A DNA stretch of 64,000 nucleotides, taken from Cordia subcordata. Lineage: Eukaryota; Streptophyta; Magnoliopsida; Boraginales; Cordiaceae. Position 1 is the first letter of the stretch; every line of letters begins with the position of its first letter. The DNA is taken from assembly GCA_028554755.1 (NCBI GenBank), contig JAPTOF010000016.1, positions 6,485,001 through 6,549,000 on the forward strand, given 5' to 3'. The translations under genes were made by a program, and so were the position numbers. Below the pieces are notes generated by a model. The model did no database searches. It was not told where the DNA came from and saw nothing but the letters and a program-made list of their open reading frames with translations. Of this stretch, positions 35,000 through 48,800 are shown piece after piece.

Positions 35000-35657
35000 T
35001 TATAACACAACTTTCTTTTTGTGTTACGTACGTGGTCCCGTGGGTCAATAATTATAACATTTATGGCCGATAAATAAATAGATAGTATTATTACCTCAAT
35101 TGCTTCATTGCTGGTATTGGATAAATGGGAGGCCAAGGTAAAAATTATGACATTATTTTTGAAAATGTTTGATCCCATTTATCTTTTTCTAAGTTCAAGT
35201 CATGGCGTTCATAAGTAATTTCAAGAGATTATTACAAGAGAAGGTTAACGAGTTAATTAACATTATAATTTGTCTACAGGATCATTTTTGGTTTCCCAAT
35301 ATGTTATGTCCTTCATAAATAACAAAACTTTCCTTTTGTGTTACACGTGGTCCCATAGATTAAGTCATTCAATACTCTAATGGAAATTAAGGACATTTAT
35401 GGCTAAGAGGTAAAGAGATAGTATTATTACATCAATTGTTTCGTTGCTGGTGTTGGATGAATGGAAGGTCGTGTAAAAGAATATAAATTGGTTTTTAGAA
35501 ATATTTTATCTCGCTTGTCATTTTCTTAGAGTACTCGCTATGTCACTCGGAAATGATTTTAAGGGGTTGGTGCAAGTGAAATTAATAAGTCAATTGACAT
35601 AACAGTTTGTCTACAAGATCATTTTGATTCTCAAATATGTTATATCTATCATAAAAC
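35000..35657. repeat. Diverged tandem duplication, about 320-335 bp unit
   Basis: Two head-to-tail copies (about 35000-35320 and 35321-35657) share the order: ACTTTC..TTTTGTGTTAC, CGTGGTCCC, ACATTTATGGC, AGATAGTATTATTAC, TTCATTGCTGGT or TTCGTTGCTGGT, TTTGTCTACA and AATATGTTAT. Divergence is substantial. Neither copy has a convincing reading frame. The copia insertion lies just left of copy 1. Confidence 0.75.
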
Positions 35658-35974
35658 TAACATTTATACAAATTGGATAACGAATTTTGAGTTGAATTAT
35701 TGCTTGAGTTTTTGGGCAATAAATCAACTTGTCGCTGTGGGGTTCTACATTGGCAAAATGAATCATCGCAGTCGGCTTTACATGACTGCACTGGAGGAGT
35801 GACAAGCGGATGAACACTTTGAGAATTTATTGTAATTAAATAAATGCATTATCCATAAATTGAAACAGTTTTATTATGCGAGAGTATAAGATCAAATTTT
35901 ATTGATGGAGTAGATTCTAAGGCAACAAGAGACTAAGCTTCTAAGCTAGTCAATAAGATAAAAAAAGAGAATTT

Positions 35975-36330
35975 ACATATTTGGCAACACGGTTGATAAA
36001 TACTTTTTAATGGCTTATAAGTTAGAAAAAAAAAAAAGTACCAATCTACCAACTTTTTTTAAGGGCTTATAAGTTCATTGATCAAACTAATGAAAATATC
36101 AATTTATTCTTAAAAAGTATCATATTAATTAATGACATATCTTTTTTAGTCATTTTAATTATCATTAATACTTATAAGCACTTATTCAACAAACATTTCA
36201 TTAGCTTATAAATACATATTATCCAAACACATTTCTATTTATTTATAACTTGTTTATAAGCAATTTTTTGCTTATAAATACAAGTTGCTTATAACCGCTT
36301 AAAAATAAGCTTAGCCAAACAGGCTTAACA
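35975..36330. mobile_element. Possible foldback/MITE remnant with GCTTATAA words
   Basis: TTTGGCAACACGG at the left and TAGCCAAACAGGC at the right are loosely inverted. GCTTATAA recurs within the segment in both orientations. Ends and target duplication are not resolved. Confidence 0.35.
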
Positions 36331-39300
36331 CTTTCGGAAGATTATAGTGTTTGAAATGTACTGTTAGAAATGACGTGATTTTAGTCCCTGAAAAGGAAAG
36401 TAAAAGTTACTTTTTTTTCGGTGACATGAGGGAGAATTTTTTTAAAAATTGTTCGGATAGGTTAGATCGAAAACGCAGCGTATAGGGGTTATTGTCGAAC
36501 AAGCCAATTATACATATTACCAACAATTAGAAAAAGACAAAGAAAATCTATTAAAAGTTAGATGGGGATAATTTGACAAGACACTACATATATAGAATTA
36601 ACGAAAGATACAACGTCACTGATTTATATAATGTGATATTGGTTTTTATTAGGTTTGATTATTTGTCATTGACCTTCAAAAGTTATCTTCAATAAACAGA
36701 TGTGATTTCAATAACTGGAATTTAGTTTTGCAATCTAATTCATTTTCCCTTTTCTTCTTTATTCGATTGCTACATGTTCTATAGTCCACATCAATGCCCT
36801 ACAGTTTTTCTATTAATTGAGGTCAAATTGTTTTGCTAGATATCACATCTCAAATCAACTTTTTTGACTTCAAGTTTGAGTCTCTTTCCTCCTCCACCAT
36901 CCCCCTTTTCTTTTATATTTGATACAACTTTTGTTTCTATTTTTTCATTATTTTCTCTCTCTTTTTTTATATAATTATTTTCACTGTTATATCTTTCTTC
37001 AGATTTGTTTATCTTAAGCTATTCCAATATCCACCAATCACCATGGAATTATTAAAAAAAAAAAACCTTTCCATCTCATATTTACAACTGTCTTTGAATA
37101 TTACAAGTCCATAATATGCAAGTGACTTGCTCAAAAATAAAATTCAATTGTTAAATATATAGCACTAGATCCATATATGTGTAACTGGTGTAAGAATATC
37201 ATGGATAAAAAAGTGCAAGTTCTGAATCTTTCTTCATTTCCAAGCACCAGGATCCTTAGGCAATCACCAGAATCATAATGCAATATACGAAGCTTGAGCT
37301 TATGGGGTTGAAATAGGCTTGAGATTTCCACCTAGTTGGAAATAAAACAAACATCATATCTCACTAGGTGAGGTTAATTATATGAATTTGATTACACTAT
37401 TCATTTTTGTCGTGAGTCATATCTTTCGTTTGTTCTTCTTTGTTCAAAAGACAAAAACAACAATTTTTCCAAGAATGATGACCACATAGATTCAAAATTT
37501 ATAGGGGACGAGGGATTAGGTTGGAGGTGGGGGATTTTAAGGGGAAAAAAATAATAAGAAACAAAAGCTGCAAGCGATAGTAGATGCAACTAACATGGTG
37601 GAACAACCATTTTTCAACCTTTCTGTCTCAAACATATACCTTCACCTATAACTAAATAAAAACCACACAAAGAGTCCAGTCCAAAAGAGTACATGACCCA
37701 AGCCCATCAAGTGTATAAAACATTGCTATTTCGCTATTTGATGTTGATCTATTTTCTTTTATGTAATATATGACTTGGGAGCCCAGAAAAAGACAATTTG
37801 TTAACCGAAAGTATTTTTAAGTTGTATTGAAAGAATCTTAAGAGCGAAGACCAACTTTTGCAATTTTCTTCTTTTTTTAAGCACTAGGATAATTATGGAT
37901 TTTGTAAACCTTGAATTATGAGTTTAAAGTTGCCTAGAAATTTCCATTAAATATATAAAAGCAACAATATTATTTGAAGCCACAAGTTATTGGGATTTGG
38001 GTATATACATCCCTCATGATGCTAAATACTAAATTGTATCTATACTCTTCTTTTTTTTTTTTTAGGCTCATTTGAATAAACTCCTTTTCAAGAAAGCTTT
38101 ATCTATCATATTTAGAAAGAGTGTTTTTTGAATTTGACCTCTAAAAAAGATTAGAATTTAATTTTTTCTAGAGTTTTAATATTTTTAAAATCCAATTCAA
38201 ATATTTATTAAAAATGTGTTTTTTAGAAAAAGAAAGTTTCTTTTTCACAGAAAAGCTAATCCACAACAAGCCCCTAGCTAGTCTCTCTTTCTCTCTTTTT
38301 AATATATATCCAATAACATTGTTTATGAAATCATGATGATCACAAACATGCTGAGTTTAATATTCCCTTTACCTAACTTCCAACTGTTGACAATTTGCAT
38401 AGTAACCAAATCCATATGCATTTCATCAAAGGGCCGTCGTAACAATATTTGAATATATTAAATTAAAAGAAGCCAAGCCTGCATGTAACTTATTATATAT
38501 CGATATTCTTCTTTAACTAAATTAAAATAATAATAATAATAATAATTCTGATGCCAACTTCTTTATTTTAGCCTTTTTTCTTTATTAAACAATGTTGGAT
38601 TAGTTGGTATCATGTATAAATTCGTCATATATATAACTCCACCGTATGTGACGTCAAGTGGACAATACAGAAACAAGATTAGTTAATTAGGCATTTCATG
38701 TTAAATATCGACAAAATTAAATTACTATTAGCTAATACCGAAAAATGGACATCGAGCCATGGAAACAACTAAGTAATCCTTTAACTTAATAATTTGTTCT
38801 CGTTGATTCCATATATATAATTCTGCGGGAGGTTTAAGGCTATTACGTAATAATATTTTTTAAAAGAGTATTTTCCTTTTACTTTTCCTCAGCAAATAGC
38901 TCAATTGCTCAAAAAAAAACAAAAAAAAAAAACCTCTCAATAAGTACGTCTTGTATGAAAGTCTTACCATTAGTATACTAGACAAGAAAAGTGAGATTCA
39001 CCTTCTTATGGTAGATTTACACCAAAAACTACAAATGATTCATCATTTTAGTTTGTAAATTATTTATTGCAATTACAACTTCCATTCTAACAAAACAATG
39101 TACATATATATATATGTGTGTATATTATGTTCGGCAACTGTAATATTCTACAACCTACACAAAATTGTTATTTTCAAAATGTGTTTCTTTACGTGCATTG
39201 GATATTAATTTTATCTTTGATGTTTGTAAAAATACATTGGAGAATCTGCTCCTCCGTACTTGGTAGATTGTTAAATAATATGTTCTTCCGTAATTGTTAG

Positions 39301-39895
39301 ATTGCTGAATAATATGTTCCTCTTTTACTAAGTCTCCATAATTTTAGTAATTTAAGTCATTAAAATTTTTCGTCTGTTAGCTAACTCCATATTTTAAATT
39401 CGCAATTAATTATCGCCAACCTCTTACAATGATAACAGGAAACATACTTTTTTTTTTCTTTTGTATACTCCACCATTAAACGATATAAAAATTTACAATT
39501 ACTAAATTTTATTGATAAAGTTATGCTATTGTATATGGATAAACAACTTCCAAACTTGTAACTTAGGATCCAAATATAGATAACTAAATATTCTACTTTT
39601 TTGAGAAAAGATAATTTATATTTAATATTGCCCTAAACATAGATAACTAGATTTCTACTTTTAAAAAAGATAATTTATATTTCATGTTGCCGTCAAAACA
39701 TTTTTTATATTTCCATTTTCGTAAATATATATTACTTTAAAAAACATTCGTGCGTTTTCTCTTTCCACCGATACATACATGATACACCTATTCATTTTAC
39801 ACACACTGACACACACTACATACATTTCTAGGGTGTGAATTTAGTCAAGATTAATTTTAAAAAAATAAAACGATAATCTAGAAATAAAAAAAAAA
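36331..39895. other. Spacer upstream of the MINDY gene
   Basis: Apart from the degenerate MITE at 38064-38273 there are only AT-rich runs and short open frames, such as minus 37131-37331 and 37401-37589, without recognisable motifs. The promoter of the MINDY gene must lie at the right end; no specific element was assigned. Confidence 0.4.
38064..38273. mobile_element. Degenerate MITE (GGGCCTGTTTGG-like)
   Basis: It has left GGCTCATTTGAATAAAC and right CTAATCCACAACAAGCCCC, with the interior AAATCCAATTCAAATA and AGAGTTTTAAT blocks. It is more diverged than the intronic copies, and no clear target duplication is seen. Confidence 0.45.
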
Positions 39896-42800
39896 ATGGC
39901 AAGCGCATCGTCTTCATCGGAGACGGCGTCGGCGTCGACGGCGGCGGAAGAACGGAAGCGAGAGGAGGCACTGACGGGGGCGGCGGAGGAGCTGAAGCGA
40001 GACGAGGCTACGGAGATGGTGCACAAGACGAAGCTCATCCAATTTTTGGGCCGGACCACGCCCATCATTCTCCAGAACGATAACGGGCCTTGCCCTCTCC
40101 TCGCCATATGTAAAAAGACTTGTTCTTTTTCTAACATAGGGTTTCTGCAATTTCGTGAATTTTTACTGTTCTGTTTGATTTCTTTTGATTTAATTTTCAT
40201 TTCGTTCAGATGAATTGTGAGTTTTACAGAGTTCGCCACGTGTTGAAATGATGAATCGTGTGAGCAATTTTGGTTTTCCGACGCTTAATATGCTGATTTC
40301 GTATTTTTATTTGGTTTGTGTGATGTGGAATTGGAAAAAAATGCTGAAATATTCTAAATTTAGTTCTGATTGTGACTATGAATTTCACGAAAGTTTTATC
40401 TTTTAGGTGACAATTCAACCAAAAACTAATGTCATTATGAGAAGTTTGCTTTTTCTTTTGTTTGGTTAATTTGAATTATAAAGATAGGGTTTATTTTAGG
40501 TGTACCTTGTGTTAAAAGGCTGTATTATGCGCATAAATCACGAATGTGAATTTTTTGAAAGTTCCATCTTGTTGGTGTTAAGGTTGAGGTATCGTAATTA
40601 TGAGAAGTTTAAATTTTCCTTCTTTGCCCTATCTTGTTTAGTTTAAGTTATAAAATACTGAATTACGTGAATAACTTAATTGTGTTATGTGAAATTTGGT
40701 TTTGGGCCTGTTTGGATTAGCTTTTTTTTCAGGAAAAAGTATTTTTTTTTTTTCCTGAAAAAGTTACATTAAATCTGCAATAACTATTTGATTTGGCTTC
40801 CAAAAAAGCTGAAACTCTGAAAAGAGCTCAAATACAGCTTTTTTTAGAAGCCAGAATTTTTAGCTTTTCCAAAAAAACTGTTTTTCAAAAGCTGTTAAAA
40901 CAAGCTCTTTTGAAAAAAGCCAAACCAAACGAGCCCTTTGTAAAGGTGACGGTGGATTTCCCAAAAGTTTATTGTAGGTTTCTTTAATTAAATGATAAGT
41001 TACTGTAACTCTGGAAGTTTGTTTCTTTCCTTTTTTGGTTAATTTGACTTATAAAGGTAAGGCTTAATTGAGGCATGCTGCATATTGAAATGCTGATTGA
41101 TGTGAATAATCTAGTTATGATTGTGAAACGTGATTTTCTCAACAGGATCAATTACGCAAAAATTTGATTTTTGATTATGTCAATTCAACGACAAGGAAAT
41201 GTGATGTCGTAGTATCCTTTTTCTTGGTTAATTCAAATTATAGAAATAGGCTTTAGTTTAGCTAAATTTCTGAGGTGAGTATTCTCTTTTCCAATTTAAA
41301 TTCTGAAGTGGGAGGCTTTAAGAGTTCTAGGACGTCTAATAATTAATTTGAGCTAAAGGTTATGGTTTTTGATATATGCTCACTTCAATGGACAATCAAC
41401 TTTGATTAGTGTGTTAATTTTCCTATGATGAAACTATAATTTGGTTGCATTTGCTTGAGAAGGTAGCTGTTATTGAAAAAATACTTCATTGTCTTTTGTT
41501 GATTGGTTCTGTGGCTTCTGTGTCAGGTAATGTTCTTCTATTAAGGAATAGCCTGAATTTGAGTCCAGATATTCCAGAAGTCTCCCAAGAGAAGTTGCTG
41601 TCACTTGTAGCTGAGCGGTTGATCGATTCAAATAGTAATGTCAATGTAATTGCTTTGCTTTTCTCAATTTTAGAGGATTATGTCTTAATAGATGAAGAAA
41701 GTACAGATTTGATTAATCTGGTCCTATATTGCTCGTTTCTCTTAATTTTGGCGCTGTTGTAATTGGGGTACAGAACAAAGATGCTGGATATGTTGAAAAT
41801 CAGCAACAGAATATTGCCGATGCAATTGATTTGCTTCCAAGACTTACGACAGGGATTGATGTAAATATAAAATTCCGGAGGTAATGTCATTTAGTTCATG
41901 GTGCTGTGCTGTTCATTTTTATGCTTTTGGTGGGTACATCTGATCTCTCATTGTTGTGATGCCAATTGTATTATTTTTTCTTGCAGAATTGATGATTTTG
42001 AATTCACACGGGAGTGTGCAATATTTGATCTCTTGGACATTCCACTTTATCATGGATGGATAGTTGATCCACAAGTATGAACTCCTTAATTCCCTGACAA
42101 TTTTTTTCCGTCTTTAATTTCCTTTTCTTCAGTACTAGTTAAATCCTGATACTGGCTATTAGTACTTATTGCATAAGGTGGTTTAACTAACTGGATACCT
42201 ATCTAAAGGAAAAAAATTAGAGGGATCCATGTGCTTCTTTACATTTTCATGTGTTGAGAGCACAAAGCCTTACCTGAGGAAACTAGATATATTGAGACAG
42301 GAAGTGGTGACGCGTTTCAAGATAAACGACTTCTTCTATTTCCCAGAATCATACAAGTAATGAATTTACATATGGGGATTACAGCAGCTGAGAATAGAGA
42401 ATGGACAGCTAAGGCGCATTATCTGATACTTTCAACCTACATCCCTTTATTATTTGTCAAAATATGATCAATGCATATGAGCAGAAAATTGCATCTGTTT
42501 TGTCTAAATTAGGGGTCATCTTTTAGATGCAACTTCTCTTTTGGAAATTCATTAATTAAATGAGGGAGAGAGAAAGTGGGAAATGTTCTAGTTTAAGTAC
42601 ATCTTGGGAATAAGAACAGACCTCAAGCATCATAAGCAGATTTTAGTTGGAAGTACACTCATATATATATATATGCAATGATGGGATAAGGACTTTGATG
42701 GAACAAGATACTGAATGTATGATGCTTCCTTTGCTGTGGGCAGCAGGTCTTGGAGCATGAGGCCATTTAGTTTAGGTGGTGGATAGGAGATATATTTCCA

Positions 42801-45800
42801 TGTTGCTTTGCAATTTGGAACCTCATCTGGAATTTATTATCTGTTGATGAATAAAAGCATATGTTTTGAAACGTGAACTTATATTTTGAGCTTGTGTTTG
42901 ATGTCTTTATTGTTCTTTTTTCTATTTGATTAAGTGATGTTTTGTACGATATCTTTTCTCTAAATGATATCTTTATGTGTTCTATTAGGATCATGAAACT
43001 GCAAGTGCAATTGGTTCCAATTCGTACAACACACTGATGGGGGAGCTTGTTGCTCTTGAAACACAGAATATGAATAGTGATCATGAGAATACTCCTGAAG
43101 ATGATTCTGTTGATTTTGCTGCAGCAACAACAGCTGCACTTGGAGTACCTTCTCCATGCCTTTCAAGAGGTAGATCGTTTGATGATGCTTCTGTCCCTGT
43201 GCCTGAACATCACTTTTCTAGCCCGGTCCCTATACCGGAAAAACCTAGAAAAGGAGATCTTCAAGAAGAAGCAGAACTAATGAGAGTTTTGAAATTGTCA
43301 GAGGCTGAAGCTGTAAATCTATCAGTAGATAATGTATCTATGGATGAAGCAAGTTCGTCAATTAATTCACAAGTGAGCCTATATGATAGAAGTTCTGATC
43401 CCAATGCTCATGCAGAAGCCAAAGAGATAAAGATTACTGATAGAAGTATAGAAACTTCTGAGCATGAAGCATCCCTAGATCATGACTCCAGAGCCTCGTG
43501 CATGAAAAACATTGATCAAGGATGTAATGAAACGTCAACAGAGGAAGCCGTTTGCTCTTCTGGGAAGCTTGATCAGGAAAATTCCATTCTCCAGTCAACT
43601 TCTGAAGAATCCACTGTCATAGTTGAGAAACCTGGTTTTGTTTCACATTCGAAGTACGAAAGCACACTGTCAGAATCCAGAGAAGAATTTTCTTCTGCAT
43701 CAGAAAGCTACAGGCATGTGTCCACATCAGATGAAGTTCCAAGTCAATCCACTACTGGTGCTGATGCACATGATTTGGGAAATAAGCAAGATGGTTCTGA
43801 TAGATTAGCCCCTTCTTGTTCACTGCCAGATTCCAAGTCATCTAGTGACCGAAAAGGTAAGGTTGATGAACCTGAAGCTTTAACGTCTACTATTGATGGC
43901 GATGAGCCCCTCTACGAAGGCGAGGAGTGCATATTGGAATCAGGAACTACGACTTATGAAAATCGAGAGCCTGTCTACGAGGGTGAAGTGGTCCTTTCGG
44001 AGCAAGTGGACAATGGCAGTACTGCCTGTAATCCAAATTCAATGAGTGAGATGACTCAAAAACAAGGTAAACAGGATGGCTGACTTAGTTTCCCCCTTCC
44101 TTCCAACTTCTGTTTTGATGATATCTCCTTTCATTTATCTATTTCTATTTTGTGGGGTGAAATTACTTAATAATGACTGATGAAATTAAAATGCTTTCTA
44201 TTGATACGAACTGGATGGATGACTGCCCTTGGTTCCCCCTTTCCTCCTACTTTTACCTATATGGTCAATTTTTGGTCTATCTTTGGAACTTGCCTCTTTA
44301 CTTTCTTCCAATTTCATCAGGAGGTTTGGTCCGTAATTTTTTGAAGAACAGTGCAAGTCAACTGACAATTTATGGGTATGACATTTCTTTGCTATTTCAT
44401 CTTAATGTTCAGCATTTATGTTCTCTATTTTTAATATTACATGAGAGTCACTAGTTCTAATCTATTGCATCTCCTGCAGCCTGTTCTGCTTGCAAGATGG
44501 TATTAAGGAAAGGGAGTTGTGTGTATTCTTCAGAAATAACCACTTTAACACCATGTTTAAGGTTAGTATTGCCAGTTTGTAGTCAGAATAACTGATTCCA
44601 TGTAAGTCTGCTACCTTTTGACATTGGCGACTGTGAAATACAAATTAGAAACTCTCAGATACGGGTTAGTTGAATAAAATGCAGAGTTGATAATTTAACA
44701 TCCTCTATATGTCCTTTTCCTGGAAGTGCTTCATCTGAGTTTTGTGCAGTTTGAAGGGGAACTCTATATTCTGGTCACTGATCAAGGTTACATAAATCAG
44801 CCTGACTTAGTCTGGGAAAAGCTGAATGAGGTAAGTGTGGCCATAAATGTCATCTTTTTTTTTTTTTGAAGTACTGCATAAAAAAGCCAGATTTTGAGCA
44901 AAGAAACTAAAACAAGTGTTTGACAACTATTGCTTCTGCAAATATGTGTTGCATGTCCATGCTAACAAAAGTATTTATTGATACACTGAGGGGAAATAGT
45001 AAAGCTAGAAAATGTTCTTTTATTTCTTCCTTAAGGTGTGAGTTGATTTAACTTTCTCATGTAAGAACCAGATATCAGTTTAAAGACACTGCAAGCAAAT
45101 TGAAATGTCTGTAGCATAAAATATCCTGTCTTAGGTATATATAACATGCAAGTACTGCTTGTATACTTTCTCTGCATGGTTTCTGGAAATAAATCCTTCA
45201 AGACTGAAATTACAGAAACTTACTTGGCCCTATAAGATTGCCAGGTAGATGTTAATTACATGTATTGATGGTGTCTAAAAGATTCACTATATCCACCACC
45301 AGAGGGTGCAACCCAAGTTCAAGTGGCTTAGATAATTATATAAAGCTTCCAATAAAATCTACAATATCTCTTCGGATAACTTCAAAATTCAAACCCATAC
45401 ACAGGACATGCAACTTGAGCTGCTTAAAGTGCTTTAGGAAGAATATTGCAGCACAATATGAAAATTTGGGCAAGCAGGTATATAAAGAAAGTCTGGGACA
45501 ATTCTGCCCATAGCGTGTGGTTGAGGATCATCCAAATTGAATGTTATACGGAAATATTTTTAAAAAGCCTGCTACTTATACTTATTCTTTGTTACTATGG
45601 AAATAATTGCATTATCATAGTTGAGAAACTCTTAATTTCAGAATCAATATGTGGGTGCAAATATCTTAAGAGGGGAGGTGAATTAAGATATAATTGCTAC
45701 AATTTCGTTTTAAAAAATTCACAGGATATCAATAATTTCTTTCAAGCAATATATCAAATACAATATAGTCAATTAAAACAAGTATGGAAATAAGAGTATA

Positions 45801-48800
45801 AGGAGATGAGGGACAAACGATTTAAGGTGGTTCGGCCAAGCCTACGTCCACCGCCCAAGGAAGCTTCCCCTAGGACTTTAACAATCTTCGCTATAATGCT
45901 TCTTCAAATCTTGGTAAAGCACAAACCGAGTTTTTACACCTCTTTGAAGCCCAACTTCAAAGAACCCAAGAGAACCTCTCTTTAGGATTTCCCCACACTT
46001 TACAAGCTTCAAAGAATTTGATCTCACAAGATTTTAGCTCTCAAAGTGTGTATATATTCAAGGAATGAAAAAGATGGAGTTTGAAATTTTTTCTTCAAGA
46101 AGAAGCTATAGTAAATGAATAAGCTCTTGAAAGCTCAAATATATTGCAAGAATGGCTCAAAAGCTTGATTGAATGATAATAACAATTTTGCGCACTTCAC
46201 TTGATGAATTAAATGAGTAGTGAGTGAGTATTTAAAGAGATTTAGGGGATAGGGATTTGGTATGAAGAAAATGAAGAGGAAATAAGCCAGAACGGTAATA
46301 AACGGCTAGTGCATTTATTATACCAGCCCGTTTAGCTTGTCAACCGGTTGGGTCGTTCGGCTTGCACTTGATCCTCTCTGACCAGGCCGGACGCCTTAGT
46401 CGGTAGACCGGCTAGGGAGTCCAGCTTTTACTTCCATTTTCTATTTTGGCCGGGCGACCCACCCAGGTCAGCCGGTCAACCTGTTGGGGGGTCCGGCCAC
46501 TCCAGAAATTGAAGTACAGCCAAACTTTTGCCAAAAATGTTTTAATTGCAATTTTCACAGCTCCAAATCATTTTGAAATATTTTGTAAATATATGTTATG
46601 ACTTGAAACACCCCAAAAACACAATTTTATTCAATGTGTGCATTCAAACTCATTCGTGCTTATGTGAAATTTAATGTGCATGAGTTCAAAAATTATTTGA
46701 TCAATGAAGAAGAAAATTTGAGCCAAAACATTATGCAATATTAAGGCATTTCACAAAAGAGCAAGAAAAGAACACCTGGTACCTCTTATGACATCTCTTC
46801 TCCTCCTTATGCCTTCTCATCTTCTTGTTCTTCAAATAATGCATTTAGCACATCTTCTTCCATCTTTCAAAGCATCTTCTTACATCTAAACACTTATTAT
46901 CTCAAAATACTTTTAGTCAAATAATGCATATAAATTTTCATCATCAAAATAAATAACAAATATTTAGCCAACACAATATGATATCATTCACATGTTTGTG
47001 ATGTCATGTTTCTTTCATGCACCTTTAGGTGAATGGGGACACATTATACATGACTGGTAACTTCAAGGAGTTCAAGGTGGATAGTCATGCTAACTCAACA
47101 TGGGACGAGCAAAATGCTGTAGCCAGCACTGCTGTATGTATTTTTATTCGATGCCAGAATTCTTGTTTTATTCATAGTGAGTTTGTGGCACTGAGACCAC
47201 ATATTTTTCCTCAGGACTATCTAGCCAAGTATGAGAATTCTGTGCAAGAGCATTCCACTTTCAAGTAATATTTCGGCCTTTTTCTTTCATTACGTAAACT
47301 ATCTTGGTTATCTTGTGAATTTGATGGTGCATCTTTATTTTCTTAGTATTAGCCTTCTTTGAAATATTCCTGGTTTCTGGCATTGTCTTCACATTGTTTC
47401 TGTTCATAAACATGTTATCATATTTTTGGTTCAAATTGAAATTACATGGTTTCGAGGAAAATGCATTACTTTTTATTTTTTTGATTGTGCTGTGTAGTAG
47501 TAGCCATACAATGCATGTTAACTTGTTTGTGTGAAATTCTGTGCTCTTCACTCTGTGATGAGTACTTTAGATTTCTACATTTGTTCACAGGATAAAACAT
47601 TTTAGTGATTATTTAACAGTTCTGATTTGCAACTAGCAATTGCTCTTCAACAACAAGAATTTGAACAACAGCAGACGCAGCGAAATAACAATTTACAGCA
47701 AGAAACTGTGAGTGGCAGTTCAAGGCTTGTGACAGGTCCCCAGGTAGGCTATGCAAATGTGTGATGTACTTACATTTGACTGCCATCACCGTGTGATGGT
47801 ATTTCAAGTTCAACCTTAGGTAACTGATTTTCGATTTCACTATGAGGGAAACATGCATCTTGACCACTGGCAATTTGAGTTTTCCTGCTAATGTGGAAAG
47901 ATAACAGCATAAGCTCTCTCTACATCCTGAACGATGGTAGTATCAAATTTACATGCATATTATACTTGTTTGCTACTATTCTTCGGTAGTTGCTCTTGGT
48001 CAGATCAGTGTGAAAAGTTAAAGAGAAATATTTTCGATATGGATGCTATGGAGAATTGAGAGGTTGAGTGCTTTATGTCTTACTATCAATGATAGCATGA
48101 AAGAGATTGTAATCTGAATGGTAAGGACAGGTTTGCTGTTCTTTTGTTAGTTAGTGATTTCTGAACTCAATCATCTCTTTATTCGAACACTTCCATCATT
48201 TCTAACTATGTTCGGCTGGATAAATTGAGTTGTGAAAAAAAATATTTTGGATTTTTCTGGATTATGAATATGGGAGTTCTACTTTCTTCCGCGTGTTGAC
48301 CCACTTGAATTGGCTTTCTTCACATAAAAGTACTTTTCTTTTCATGAAAAGAACATCTCTTTTTTTGTGATGGGTATTTGGAATCATTTTCGAAAAAAGG
48401 CTGAGACCCTGAGAAAAGTTCAAATGGAGCTTTTCTTACATAAGCCAGAAATTTGAGCTTCATAAAAAACATCTTCTCAAAAGCTAAACAAAAAACGCTT
48501 TTCTAAAAATCAATCCAAATGACGCTTATATGTCATAGGATTTGTTGATCAGGAACTGTTTCCTTTCGTAACTTTCTGTAGGTCAGTTCTAAGGCTAGGA
48601 TCACGCCTATCATTTTCCTAAAAAATATGAAAGGACCTTTCTGGGAAAATAGTCTGTGGCTCGACTCCAACTTTTTTGTAGTTTGGGAGCAGATTGGAAT
48701 TGTAGCCTGCCTCTCATTTTATTTTATTTTGCAAGGAAGATATTGATCGATGTGAACTGCAGATCAGAGAGAGAAAATTTAAAGCTTGCTTGTGATAGTA

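Noticed and set aside
37131..37589. Two minus-strand frames of 62-66 residues
   Set aside because: No similarity to a known family, AT-rich surroundings and no matching exons nearby.
40224..40418. Minus-strand frame in MINDY intron 1
   Set aside because: It lies inside an intron, is Thr/His/Ile-rich and has no motif.
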